Origin: Dendrolimus kikuchii
Taxonomy: Eukaryota > Arthropoda > Insecta > Lepidoptera > Lasiocampidae
NCBI GenBank assembly: GCA_019925095.2
Contig: CM034415.1
Location: 5,303,001-5,367,000, forward strand
Reading direction: 5' to 3'
DNA length: 64,000 nucleotides
Under the pieces are notes generated by a model. The model did not search any database, had not been told where the DNA came from, and saw only the letters and a list, made by a program, of their open reading frames with translations. Shown one piece after another: positions 1 to 12,600 of the stretch. Position 1 is the first letter of the stretch. The number at the start of each line of letters is the position of its first letter. Made by a program: the position numbers and the translations under genes.

Positions 1-420
1 AAAAGGAAACTTAGAAAAAAATGGAAACTAACAAAATATTCACCGTATAAAACTATGCTAAACAATCTAACACAAAATCTTAGTAGAGAAATTCAAACAC
101 TTAAAAATCAATCTATGTATTCTTATCTCAGCGAGCTAAGTAGTGAGCGAAAAACAGATTACACACTGTGGAAAGCAATTAAATCATTAAAACAACCTGT
201 TACACATATTCCTCCAATCAAGGAAGAAAATGGAAACCGGGCAAGTAATAAATACCAAAAATTTGCAGAATCTGGAACAAATATTCCAACCTAATGTAGC
301 TGACGTTGAAGATGCAAATATTATTAAATATTACAAGAAGACAAAGAAATTAAGCTGGTTACTTCAAGTGAAGTTAGGAAAGAAATAAAGAACTTAAAAC
401 TGAAAAAAGTCCAGGATATG

Positions 421-1122
421 TTCAAATTCAAATTCAAAAGTTTTTATTCAAAATAAGTTCCACTGGAGAACACTTTTTGAAGGTCATACATGTAAGTGAA
501 AAAAATTTTTTTTTTTACCTCCTATTCTATGTACACCGCTTCGCAACGTTTTGATGCTGTAAAGGAGAAGAAGCGGCAAGAAACTCCCCAGCAACACGTC
601 TAGCTAAATATTGTTTTTCTTTATATTTCATATTTCAAATTCTTTTTTTAATAAGTATTGTACAGAAGTATGTTACAGAAGCAAGTGAGGTATGTAAGAA
701 TAAGCCTAAATGGCGCTCTGTTGTTCGTGCCTACCCCGCAAGGGAACTGGCGTGAAGTTATGTATGTATGTATGTATGTATGTATGTATGTATGTATGTT
801 ACAGAATCACTTTTTGAAGAATTAATGGAGTTGTAGCAAACAATGCATACTCAATAAGACCAAGACAATAAAAGGAAAGAAAAATATTATTATAGTTATA
901 ATAATGACATGACGTGCTAAAATGTTATGCTGCAATGTCTCCACAAATTCCTTACAAGCATGGCAAAATAAAAAAATAAAAACATTGTACAAAATTTAGT
1001 ATAAGAGGTTAGAGCTAGGTGCTTTCTAAATGAATTTTTGTCATTTAAGTATTCTTCAATAGTGTAGTAACCCTTTTTTAGCAAGATGCTTTTTAATTTA
1101 ATTTCAAATTTAGTGAAAGGCA
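421..1122 (-). mobile_element. 5'-truncated CR1-like LINE 3' end, antisense
   Basis: This is the reverse complement of the C-terminus and 3' UTR of the CR1-like LINE at 25.1-29.0 kb, for example the shared block at 28510-28990. In this orientation the element ends in AATAAAAAC followed by three TTGAAT-like repeats, a 3' end missing from the larger copy. The insertion splits the jockey RT; a clear target duplication beyond ATG is not visible. Confidence 0.75.
681..793 (+). mobile_element. RTE-like LINE tail, copy 1 (113 bp)
   Basis: Last codons of the family (EASEVCKNKPKW...), then GAAGTTATG and a TATG repeat. It is flanked by the direct repeat GTATGTTACAGAA at 668-680 and 794-806. The uninterrupted target can be read in the sister CR1-like copy near 28843. 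It is therefore the innermost of three nested insertions. Confidence 0.8.
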
Positions 1123-2907
1123 GATGACCTCATAACTGCAGAAGTCCTCCGAAACTTGCCTAGAAAAGCGTTAGTAAAATTAACCACCATTATAAATGGT
1201 GCGTTTAGACTTAAATATGTCCCTGATGTATGGAAAGTAGCTGAAGTCATAATGGTACCTAAACCTGGTAAACCACCCCATGAAGCATCGTTATATACAC
1301 CGATTTCTCTTCTCCCAAGTATGTCCAAACTATTTGACAAGTTATTACTGCAACGTACTAAACCAATCATAGAAGATAGAAAGCTAATTCCTGACTACCA
1401 GTTTGGGTTCAGGAAAAAACACTCTACCATAGATGAAGTTCATAGAATAACAACTATTATAGAAAAAGCTTTAGAGGAAAAAAAAGTGTGTTCTGTGTGT
1501 CGTCAGTTTTCCTAGACGTAGCACAAGCTTTTGATAAAGTATGGCATGAAGGACTGAAATATAAACTAAAGAAAGTTACCTATAAAATATTCAGATATCT
1601 TAGAATCATACATTTCTGACAGAATATTTCGATTGAGACAAGAAGATTCTTATTCAAATCTTAATGAAATCAAAGCTAGAGTACCACAAGGAAGTGTTCT
1701 AGGCTCGGTCCTATACCTATTATACACATGTGATATTCCAGAACTGGATAATAACACCATCGCTACCTTTGCAGATTACACGGCCATAATGGCCACAGGA
1801 GTCATACACGAGGAAGCTGTGGAAAAGGTACAAAATGCAGTGAGTACAATCTATAATTGCACTAAAAAATGGCAAATAAAACTTAATGAATCTAAATCTA
1901 TTCACATTGATTTTACAAATAAACAGCCTAACTATCATCCGGTATATATAAATGATCAAATTATACCATACGAAAATACAGCCCAATATTTGGGTATGAC
2001 GTTAGACACTAAGCTTCGCTGGAAAGCCCATGTCAAAAAGAAACGTCAAAAAAATGTACTGGCTTCTCGGCAAATATTCTGCTCTGTCGGTACTTAATAA
2101 GATACTTCTGTATAACAGATTCTAATGCCAGTATGGACCTATGGTATACAACTATGGGGCTGCACCAAGCCAACCAATTTAAACATCATACAAAGGTTCC
2201 AAAATAAAGTATTCAAGGACATGGTCAATGCTCCTTGGTACATAAGATCGGACGATCTCCATCGAGATCTAAAAGTGGACCTCATCATTAACGTAATAAA
2301 AAAATACGCTGAAGCCCACCAGCAACGGCTTCATCACCATGTGAATGTCGAGGCCATTCAGCTCCTTGATAATACAGATTTATTAAGAAGACTCAAAAGG
2401 ACAAAACCATTTGAGTTAGTGTTATAATACTCTCATAATAATAAAGTGTAGTGCTCTGTGCGAAACATTAACAAAAACACATGAACAAAGTGTCTTCTCT
2501 TTAATAAAGACAATAGGAAACGTGTTATTGGACGCATTTATAGTTTTATTTATATCTAGTTATTTTAGGTCAGATTTAAATTACTCATTAGTCTTATTTC
2601 CTAGGTTAGATTGTAATTTTAATGTTGTATTACTGGGATGCATCATTTATGGAAAAAAAAAGTGTTTTTATTATAATTAGTTGGTAAGTCGTCACTCTAA
2701 AATTTAACATTATTTCTATCGATATACCTAATGCGCGTATTTGATAATTAATTGTATTGTTTATTATTTTTTGTCTAAATGAAGAGTTTCCGATAATTTT
2801 AGTGTCCTTATTATACCATAGCAAACCATATTTATAGTCTTTAAATACAAAAAAAATATAAATTTCAGGTTCCTTGGTTTTTCACATTTACCAAATTTTA
2901 TTTCCAG

Positions 2908-2944
2908 CAAAATATGGCTACCTAATCGACCCTTTAGAAACTGG
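2908..2944 (+). CDS. HP14: Possible 37-nt exon of the modular protease
   Basis: A short open segment lies between a TTTCCAG acceptor and a GGTGAGT donor. It begins with two bases of a split codon, has eleven codons reading KYGYLIDPLET, and ends with GG. That GG joins the first base of the 3475 exon to give an in-frame Gly just before the sushi domain. The phase agreement and good donor are the evidence. The exon is unusually small and no LDLa cysteine is visible in it, so it could be chance. Confidence 0.35.
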
Positions 2945-3474
2945 GTGAGTGAACTACTGCTTTCATTTTTATAACGCCATAATCACACGTACACGTTATT
3001 ACAACTTAAGCGCGTTATTTTGTTTGATTTTTTTTCCAACGTTTCGGCCACTTTTCAGAAGCCGTGCACCGAAACACGAACCAACTCGATTGACAATTCT
3101 CTTTTTATTTTACCTCTAACCTAATTAAATTTATTATTATCTACTGGTAAATTTGATTAGGCTCTCATAAAGTTAATAATAACCCATAAATAAAAATTAA
3201 AACTAAACAATTAAAATGAACAAGTTGGAAGTGGGCTAAATAAAAAGTTTTACAATACTCATTGACACTCGACATCTTTGTCGTTACTGATAACAGGTAC
3301 TGAAAAGTGGTCGATAAGTCGGACTAAAAATTAAAGAAGATACCGCAATGAAACCCGTTAAAACGTATTTTGTTATATTACATACATGTTAAATATTACA
3401 TACAAAAAAATAGCAGTTCTCACAAAAAAAAAAAAAATGAAAACGATATGGTATAAAACATACGTATTTTTCAG

Positions 3475-3683
3475 CACAAGAAGAAGCCTAAGACACTGCA
3501 TAGTTCCTGACGCTCCGAAGCATGGATATCACTCCGTCGTAGGCAATAACCATATGAAAATACCAAATGCCTACACAAAGGTCTTTGTGGATATTACGTG
3601 TGACGAGGGGTACCAGCTTCATGGACAACAGTCTATAAGTTGCACGTATGGAAGGTGGACGGCTGTAATGCCTTTATGCGGGC
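3475..3683 (+). CDS. HP14: Modular protease exon: sushi/CCP domain
   Basis: The exon follows TTTTTCAG and ends before GTAAGC. The peptide runs from HCIVPDAPKHGY to MPLCG and carries the four sushi cysteines (HCIVP, DITC, SISC, PLC) plus the usual GRW...P.C ending. Sushi domains in this family help bind recognition complexes. The exon ends one base into a codon, which the 7256 exon completes. Confidence 0.85.
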
Positions 3684-6600
3684 GTAAGCAATGCGGTTTA
3701 ATGTACTACATACTAGAGAAGGCGTCCGTAACTGGCTTTTTTTTTTCAAGCGGGGGTTTATACATTTCGCACATACCGGGTCCTTTGCAAGGGATTAGAC
3801 CGTTATCAATCATGGAGGCATTCCACTGAGAGCAATCCAAACAGTAATTGACCGGCTTGTGTGGAGACTCCAACCAATGGACAAATGCCCAAGGGCTACC
3901 ACCACTAAAACCACCCTCCTCCGACGCCCCGCGCTTATGGCAGGAAAGGCATGATACTTAGAACGTAGTTACGCCCACACCGATCTTAGCGCAATAAGTG
4001 CCTGAGAAAGCCTCTGGAACAGCTAACTCACTTCGACGACAGGGATGAAGACTCCTCTGCTCCCTTGATGCAAGAGGGCCCCTGAAGCGGTATTATTCAG
4101 GGAGGGAAGTCATGCGCATATCTGCGCATCCGGCTCCCGGCTGCCGCCGGCGCCTATGAGGCGGTGCATAAATACGCGCAATTCCACTTCTCTCCCTATC
4201 TCGTTCCTCTCGTTTCGTTTCGTTCTCGTTTAATGTACTACGTATTAGAGAAGGCGTCCGTAACTAGCTTTTTTTTTGAGGCAGGGGAAATACATTTCGC
4301 ACACTACCGGGTCCTTTACTAGGGTTTAAACCAAAGCGACGCGAAGTGACACCACGAATGGGTACAAGAGTCAAATCGCCGGCTTGTGTGGTGTCTCGAA
4401 AACTCAATACTCCACTAAACCACCTTTCTCCCATATGCCCCGAGCTTATTGTAGGAAGAGCGTGAGACCTAGTACGTAGTTACGCCCACGCTGATCCTAG
4501 CGCATCAGTGCTTGAGAATACCCCGGGAAAGGCAAACCCACTTCGTCAACAGGGGTGAAGACTCCTGTGCTCCCTAGATGCTAGAGGGCCCCTGCAGTGG
4601 TATTACGGGAGGAGATCTTGCGCATATCTGCGCCTCCGGGACCCTGACTGACGTCGGTGCCCGCAAGACGCATGTGCACCTCTCTCCCTTTTTCGTCCCG
4701 CGGCCTGCTTTTAAGACATGACAGTCTCGCAGAAATTGGCCGCGCCCATCCAATGATCGTCGCTATACAGCATGGCTGGCACCAAACTGCCCAGCGAATC
4801 GATCGGACCTACGAGGGTCTCGAGTTCAAGTCTCTGCGGTGCCCGTGCTGCGCACTCGACCATTGTATGAAACGCAGTGTCTAATGCGCCACACTGGCAA
4901 CACTGAGGGGAAGACAGGCAGCCCGCGATATGATTCAGATACTTATCGAAGCACCCATGTCCGGTAAGTATCTGCGTCATCCTGAAGGTCAGGGTCCCGC
5001 GTTTCCTCGAGAGCCATCGCAACAGGTGCGGGTGCACTGCCTCCACCATCTCAATGCCTGCCACAAGAGTTTACAACTCTCGACCAAGTCTGGATCATGG
5101 TCGCGGTTTCCCGCGTCCTGATCCCTGAAGCTCGGCCTGGCAATAAACCAGGCCACGGGCGAGGGCATCCTGCCGGGAGCGCCGAACCCTGGCAAGTACG
5201 TCCGCCTGGAGAGGCCAGGGCGGATCGCCTGCCAAGAGTGTCGACGCCGTCCAGTCCGTAACTAGCTTATTTGAACACTCGTCATGGTCCATAAACAAGA
5301 ACTCGCTTAGTCTGCGCCGGGCTGTTGTCGATACTTTACGTGTTTGAGTGAAAAGTAACTTAAAAAAAAATGCATTCATTTATACTTAGGTTACTGTAGA
5401 AACCACTCAAGAAACTCAAATAAACGTCAAGGGGCGACTCTTCATCGATAAGTTTTTTGTATTCTCGATTAAAAGCTTATATTAATAAAGTTTTCACCCA
5501 CCACTTTAACTCGTCTAGACGCGTCATCGCTGCGGCTATGTTCAGGCGAATTTAAACCATACTCTCTAAGCGATCTAGTGCTGCATGTTTTAATAGTTTG
5601 GTTAGACGGCATAACTAATATTTTGACATTGCAGCAATTACATGAGTCAGTCCGATTCAGCGGCACTCTCGCCCCGCGCAGGCCCCCGCTTTGATCAAGT
5701 TTGAACTTTTTTGTTTTGAATAGCTTCTCTAGTACTTAGTACCTATACCTCAATGGGCGTAAGTACGGTTTTAGTGTTTTGTAAGCATTTTGATTATTAT
5801 AGAACACGTTTGCCAACTTAGCGCTATGGCGCAACATGTAACACCTTTTTGGATATTATTTAAAGATTATACCTATATATTTATTCACTGAAATATAGAC
5901 GTGTAAGACAGATATTTATAATTAATTTAAGCATTATACCGATGGTTATTATAAAAACGTGTAATTAATTGTGCGTCCGTTTTACCCGTACTGCATTTTT
6001 TATGGTTGGATAAAAGATTCATTGACATCATCTGAGACATATTTACGCTGGATTTCTGACATGACGTGGTGTACGATGTTCATACGCCAAATCAGGCGTA
6101 TGACAGAGGCAACTGTAGTGCATTATCAAATAACCATTCATCAATCTCGTACAGCGTTTTGGCGTAGAAAATAATTTTCAATAAAATTGTTTTAATTAAT
6201 CGATGAAATGTTTGTAATTATAAGTAGATTCTTCTATAGTATAGTAAAACTAATGGGTGTATTGTGTGAAAGAGGACATATGATTTGTAGTATACCAGAC
6301 TAGTGTGGAAGGGAAAAACATATTTTTATCGATCTCAAACGAAGAAGGTGAAAGAAAACAAAAGTAATATTGAAACATTCCACTTGTCTTTAATTATGAA
6401 TAGGTGCTCCGGGTCCAGATCTTACTGTTTTGTGCTTCTTTACGGTATAGATGTCGTATAAGGGGTGTTTTCGTTTTTATAAGAACAGAGTGAAATAACA
6501 AAAAAATTACCACATGGTAAATATTTTGTTGTGTGATATGCGAGGGCAAGGAAGGAAAAGGGACTTACCCGGCTTTGATCCTCGCACCCGGACCCCGCAC

Positions 6601-9600
6601 AGTTTTAATAGTTTTTAAATTTTTTCGGTTTTTTGCGCACGTACGTGTCGGTTGAGAGAAAGAGAAATTTAACTTGACAGCCTTGACGTTTTGCAGTCGA
6701 CCGCGCATACAGATGGCGCCATCTCTTGACATCTTCGGGGTTTCCTCTTTTAGTTTTTTTTTGTTTTTGCCGAGTTTATGGAAAGGGAATGGTTTAAAAG
6801 GACAAAAGGAATTTAAGTTATTTAGGTCGACACACCACATGTATTTTAAACATTGTTTATTGACATTCCATAATCGAACTTCTTTTTTATTTTAATGTTC
6901 TTTAAAAATACAGTATTAGAAGTACAAGTAAACGCGATACAAACGCGACTACAACGCAAGCTGTGCAGAATCTTGTCTTGATCGAGCCGAAGCAAATGGT
7001 GGACACTTGATGAATGAATAATGGGGACGCATTGTTGCATCCTCGGGACGCCCATACGCTATTCGGATAACTATCATATACAGACGCCCACATTGTGACC
7101 GAAAAATTAGCGGAAAATACGATACAACCATGCTAATCATAGTGCTCATTCTGATTATTAAAAGTACATATACAAACACAACCATCCACATTCCACATCA
7201 TCGAAACAGTCACTTTCAGCGTGTATGTAGAAATCAGCGACACTTATTATTACAGTTCCATGCCATCTCGAGAAAGGTCCTAGGGTAGACTACATGTGTG
7301 AGACCAGTAAGGGTTTGGTGATTTGCAAGGATTACGTGCGCCCTGGTGAAATAGTCTCAGCAAAATGCAACGACAATATCACCCGTGATGACCTCACGGT
7401 GATGAGATGCAAAGAGGATGGTTACTTCGACTATACCGAAACTTGCGCAGAAGAGAATATTGCTGTTGGTGAGTATCAGCTTCGAAATTACTTTCACCTC
7501 GCTGTCTCATTGCGAAATTATAGCGTCTAGGGAGCTTTATAGAAGCTTTATGACTACTTGAACTTTTAATGTACGAAATAGAGGACTAATAATATTGTTA
7601 CGAGTGTGGGACTCGAATTGAAATGCCGTTGGAATTAATATAGAATTTATTAGAATTATACAAACACGTATAAACACAGGTACAAATATAACTAGACACT
7701 ACTAGTATAAACTGCACGATTCAATAACACGCGCAGAGTCCGTCACTATATCGCTTGGCGAATGTACGTCTTACTCGTATCGTAATCCTCGCTCGACTGC
7801 CCCACCCCACCGTTCAGGCATTGTTTTATAGTAAACTGAACAAGACACAATTGACTGCGTAGCTGGGTTCTTCCACGAAAATATAATTTGCACACCTGCG
7901 AACGGCCAACAAAGTCGAAAAAAATAACAATAAGGATTAGTTAGACACTAATGAGGGCCATAAAACTAGTAGTAAAACAATAGCACGTTTTTATTATTTA
8001 CAAATTTTAAACACAAAGTAAACAAAAGAATTCCTAAATCCGGGAAGGCAATAAATTGCGTTAACGACAGGCAGCTGTGCGTTTATCTTCGACGGCAAGT
8101 AACAATATATTAACGCTAAATTCAACATACGATTTAAACGAATTCAGCAGAAGCGACTCGCCGTGCCTTGCTTGTACCTGCGACTTGAACCAAGCATGTA
8201 CCTCTCATAGGGTTATACAATTATACTAGGATATACCCTTAACTTCCTCCACGCTTCACTTGAAATTCTCGCGGGATTCCTAAGACAGAAAGTACTGAAG
8301 TATTTGAAAAAGAATGTAAGCTATCGTTTTAGTGAAAACTGTGTCCAAATTATGGGCCAGGGCCAGCAGGCCCAGCTTGCCATACACAACGCGGTGCTGG
8401 TACCTACGCTCACGTATGGAAGCGATAGTTGGGTATGGAAGATAAAGCATGAAACTAAAGTAAACGCGGTCGAGATGCGAGCACTGCGCAAAATCTGCGG
8501 AGTGACGCTCGCGGACCGCGTTCATAATACCGAAGTAAGAAAGAGAGTTGGTCTGAAAGAGAGTGTCGGGGTGAAAGTAAGGAAAGGAATGCTCCGGTGG
8601 TTCGGGCATGTGGAAAGAATGCATGATGAAAGAATGACTAAACAGATATACAATGCAAAAGTGGATGGATGCAGAAGTCGTGGAAGGCCACGATACACCT
8701 TCCATGATCAAATTGATCGTGTATTAGCAGAAGGTGATGTCAGGAGCCTTAAGAACAAACGAGCGTGCATGACAAGAGTTATGAATGTCAAAGAAGCAAG
8801 TGAGGTGTGTAAGAATAAGCCTAAATGGCACTCTGTTGTTCGTGCCTATTCCCGCAAGGGAACTGGTGTGAAGTTATATATGTATGTGTCCACATTAGCT
8901 AATTTTTAGCACCAGAGCAACCATAAGCCGCTCTCGAGAAAATTACCGGGATGAAAATTATCACACATTTTATTACATTCAATTTGCTATCGATCAGTAA
9001 AAGAAATTAAATTGAAATTCGATTTTATTTTTTAAGCAGGCCGATTTAAATCATTCACAGAAAAATTCCGATTCGAAAATTGACTGTCGATTAGCCAAAA
9101 CCGAAACGAAATCGGCGCAGTAGTTTGTAACGTAGATTTTAAAACGTCTAGCGACACCTAGGAGTACGCGGACGAAAACAATTGAGACGTTCATTTACTC
9201 TATGGTTTTAGTCTAAGAAATATTTGCAGTAGCAAAATCAGGAATAATTAAATTCAATAAAATAATTAAGTGAAAACTCTTTACAAATTATATATCGAAA
9301 AATTTCATTAATTAGAGAGTTTAAACGTGTAGACTAGCAGCGCCTCTATTGTCCAACCGTTCGTAACTACCTTTCGACTTGCGATACTAGTTCGCGATAG
9401 TTGTTAAAAGGGAAAATACTATAATGGCCTAAATCCAGTATTGTTTAACCGATACCATAACTGAGAACGGCTACTCATATAAAAAGCTTCGTAGCTTTTA
9501 TAAAAACACACTACGAAGGCTAGCCGTCGTTTCACAGGCCGATGAAAGCAAAAGTAATCAAAAAGCGACATACACGAAAGGGCCAAAAGACTTGTTTGCC

Positions 9601-12600
9601 AAAATGACAACTTACGTTTTGGAAACTCTTTCAAAGCACACCGACCCACATTTCAGTTTTTCAAAGACTATTCCGCGTGGGGTTGATGTAATATAAATAC
9701 CAAATCACTATTTCAGGCGAACGTAAACCACTCCCCCACCGCTCAGGACTTGTGCCTGCAGGCGATGGCGGAGTGGCAAGCGAACTTGGCCGTAATAAGC
9801 GAACCTTATTACGTGCCGCCTTGCGGCAATTGGGTGAGCGACCTCGACGACGTGGTAGCCAGAGCCGGATCTGGCACACCGCTTACATGTCTCGAAAGAG
9901 GAAAGGGCTATGCGGTGGCGGAGAGCGGAAGTATCGTCGTCATAGGCGTTTACTTTTCGCGCAACCGCCCCCTGGCGGAGTTCGAGCTTCGCTTGGACGC
10001 CATCCGGGCTGCCATAGGCAGACTGTCGCCTAAAACGATTTTCGTGATGGGCGACTTTAACGCAAAGCACTATTCCTGGGGAAATGCGTTCACGGAACCT
10101 AGGGGTCGGACGGTTGAGGAACGGGCTCTTCAATCCGGCCTGACCATATTGAACCAAGGATCGGTCCAGACCTGCGTGCGCGCGCGGGGTGGATCAGTCA
10201 TCGACCTGTCATTCGCCACTCATGCGGCCGCCCGCAGAGTTGTCGGATGGAGGGTGCTGGAGGAGGTGGAGTCGCTCTCTGATCATCGGTACATCAGATT
10301 TGAGCTTACCCCCTCCTCCGGTCCGAGCCCTGTTCATCGCCTCCCTCTCCTCCCGCGTTGGGCCCTTACCAAGCTCGATCCGAAGCAGGCCGATGAGTGG
10401 GCACTCACGGAAAGCTGGGCCTACCCAGCCGAATTCGCGAACCTGGAGTCGCAGGCAGAGCACATGCGCAAGACCCTGACGAGGGTTTGCGACGCGGCGA
10501 TGCCTCGCGTCTCCAAGCGGCAGCCTCCGTTCAAGCAGGTCCACTGGTGGACCAAGGAGCTGGGCGAGATGCGAAAGGCAGTTCGCATCATCAGCCACAG
10601 ACTCAAACGCTGCAGGGCGCGCCGTCCTCCGAACTACGTCGCGGAAAATGGACTCGTGGGCGAGTTTAGGGAGGCCAGAAAGGCCCTTTCGATTGCAATA
10701 TTGCAAGCGAAAGCCCGGGCTCGGGCCGAGCTCCTCGAGACGCTCGATCGGGACCCTTGGGGGCGTACGTACCGTGGGGCCCGCAACACGTTGCGGCCTT
10801 GCACATCCACGGTCACGGAAACGCTCGAACCCGAGGTGCTCCGGTCGGTTATCGATGGGCTCTTCCCGGATCCGGGAAACTTCACTCCCCCAGTATGGGT
10901 CCACCCGTTCCCGACACCCCCACGGACGAGGAGCCTCACTCCATCTCCGAGGGGGAACTAGATGTTGCCCTGGACCGGCTCCGGGGCAGGAAGACGGCAC
11001 CGGGACCCGACGGGGTTCCAGGTCGACTCCTCTTCCTGGCCGCTAAACACCTACGCGGCCAGCTGCGGGAACTGTTCGAAGCCTGTATTCGCGCAGGTCG
11101 GTTCCCGTCGCAATGGAAGGAGGGGCGTTTGTGCCTGATTCCCAAGGGAGGTCGGCCTCCCAACGATCCGTCCGCCTTCAGGCCCATAGTGCTGCTGAAC
11201 GAGGTCGCTAAGGTCTTCGAAAAGATCTTGGCGGAGCGGCTCGTGAAGCATCTCGACGCTGTGGAGCCGGGGCTTTCAGAAACGCAGTTCGGGTTTCGGC
11301 GGAGGCGCTCCACGATGGACGCCTTCGAGACACTGCGAACGTTGACGGACGAAGCCGTCCAAGCGAAGGATGTCGTTCTTGCGGTGTCGCTAGACATAGC
11401 GAACGCCTTTAACAGCCTCCCTCATGAGACGATCAGGGAGGGGCTCCGCGCGCATGGAGTCCCCTCGTACCTCACGAGGCTGTTGGGCGCGTACCTGCAG
11501 GATCGACATATCCTTTGGGAGGGCGGTGAGTCCGGCAATCCCGTGTTAGGTCGGCGACGCGTCGCGTGCGGCGTTCCACAGGGGTCGGTCCTCGGGCCGA
11601 TTCTTTGGAACGTAGGTTATGACTGGATCCTTCGGGTTCCGGTCCTGCCCGGGGTAGGGCTGATCTGCTTTGCGGACGACACCCTACTCACGGCACGCGC
11701 TGCGTCATTTGCGGAATCCGTGGACGTCGCCAACGCCGGGTTGGCGATTGTCGTAGATCGAATAGCTAGGCTGGGCTTGAGGGTCTCCCCCGCGAAAACG
11801 GAGGCCGTCATGTTCCATAGGAAATTTCGCAATCCCCCCGCGGACTTGACCGTTTCGGTCCAAGGGGTGGCGATTAGAGTAGGGCCCCAGATGAAATATC
11901 TGGGGCTAGTTCTCGATGGGAAATGGCTGTTCAAAGCGCACTTTGAGCAGCTAGTTCCCAAACTCGTCAAATCCGCGGGCGCACTCTCGAGGCTGCTTCC
12001 CAACGTGGGGGGCCCGGGGGGTGCGACGCGGAAACTTTACTCTGGCATCCTGAGGAGTATGGCGCTGTACGGTGCACCCGTCTGGTCCACTGCACTTCAC
12101 CGCCACAACAGAACCCTGCTGCACCGGGCGCAGCGGGTTCTGGCCGTGAGGACCATACGGGGGTATCGCACAGTGTCGCGGACGGCGGCCACCCTCCTGG
12201 CAGGCGATCCGCCCTGGCATCTCCAGGCGAACGTCCTGGCAGAGGTGCGTCGCACCCGGCAGGATGCCCTAGCTAGAGGCCTGACCTTCTGTCAGGTCGA
12301 AATCGAGGCGATCAGGAAGCGGGAAACCGCCTCCATGATCGCCGTCTGGTCTCAAGAGCTCGACAACCCTGCGGCCTATGGCGGCTACACGGTGGATGCA
12401 ATCAGGCCACAGCTGACGGAATGGGTCAACCGCACCAGCGGCACCCTGACCTTCAGAACGACGCAGATACTTACCGGACACGGATGTTTCGATAAGTATC
12501 TGTATCGCACTGTGGGCTGCTTGCCTTCCCCGGACTGCCGCCAGTGCGGCGCGCCCGACACGGCGCTACACACGCTAGTCGAGTGCGCCGCATGGGCACC

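Larger units (their letters stand above)
55..2427 (+). pseudogene. Jockey ORF2 (reverse transcriptase) remnant
   Basis: Pieces are at 55-294 (linker between endonuclease and RT), 1130-1515 (RT fingers: YTPISLLPSMSKLFDKLL, QFGFRKKHST), 1633-2097 (VPQGSVLGS, then FADYTA) and 2125-2427 (C-terminal WTYGIQLWG region). The second Asp of the catalytic FADD motif is Tyr near 1776. There are frameshifts near 295, 1515 and 2097. The enzyme cannot be active. Confidence 0.75.
1..2500 (+). mobile_element. Jockey-clade LINE, left end outside the window, interrupted
   Basis: ORF2 remains flank an insertion at about 421-1122. If the insert is removed, the reading frame continues across the junction through a typical SPGYDLITAE reverse-transcriptase segment. 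The RT fingers, LSTIDE-type segment, PQGSVLG and FAD motifs and the C-terminal domain follow down to 2427. The 3' end is an A/T-rich stretch near 2440-2520 without a clear tail. Confidence 0.75.

Noticed and set aside
10209..11000. Long reverse-strand open frame of 263 codons
   Set aside because: It is opposite the R1 ORF2 coding strand, where high GC makes antisense frames long. It has no recognisable domain.
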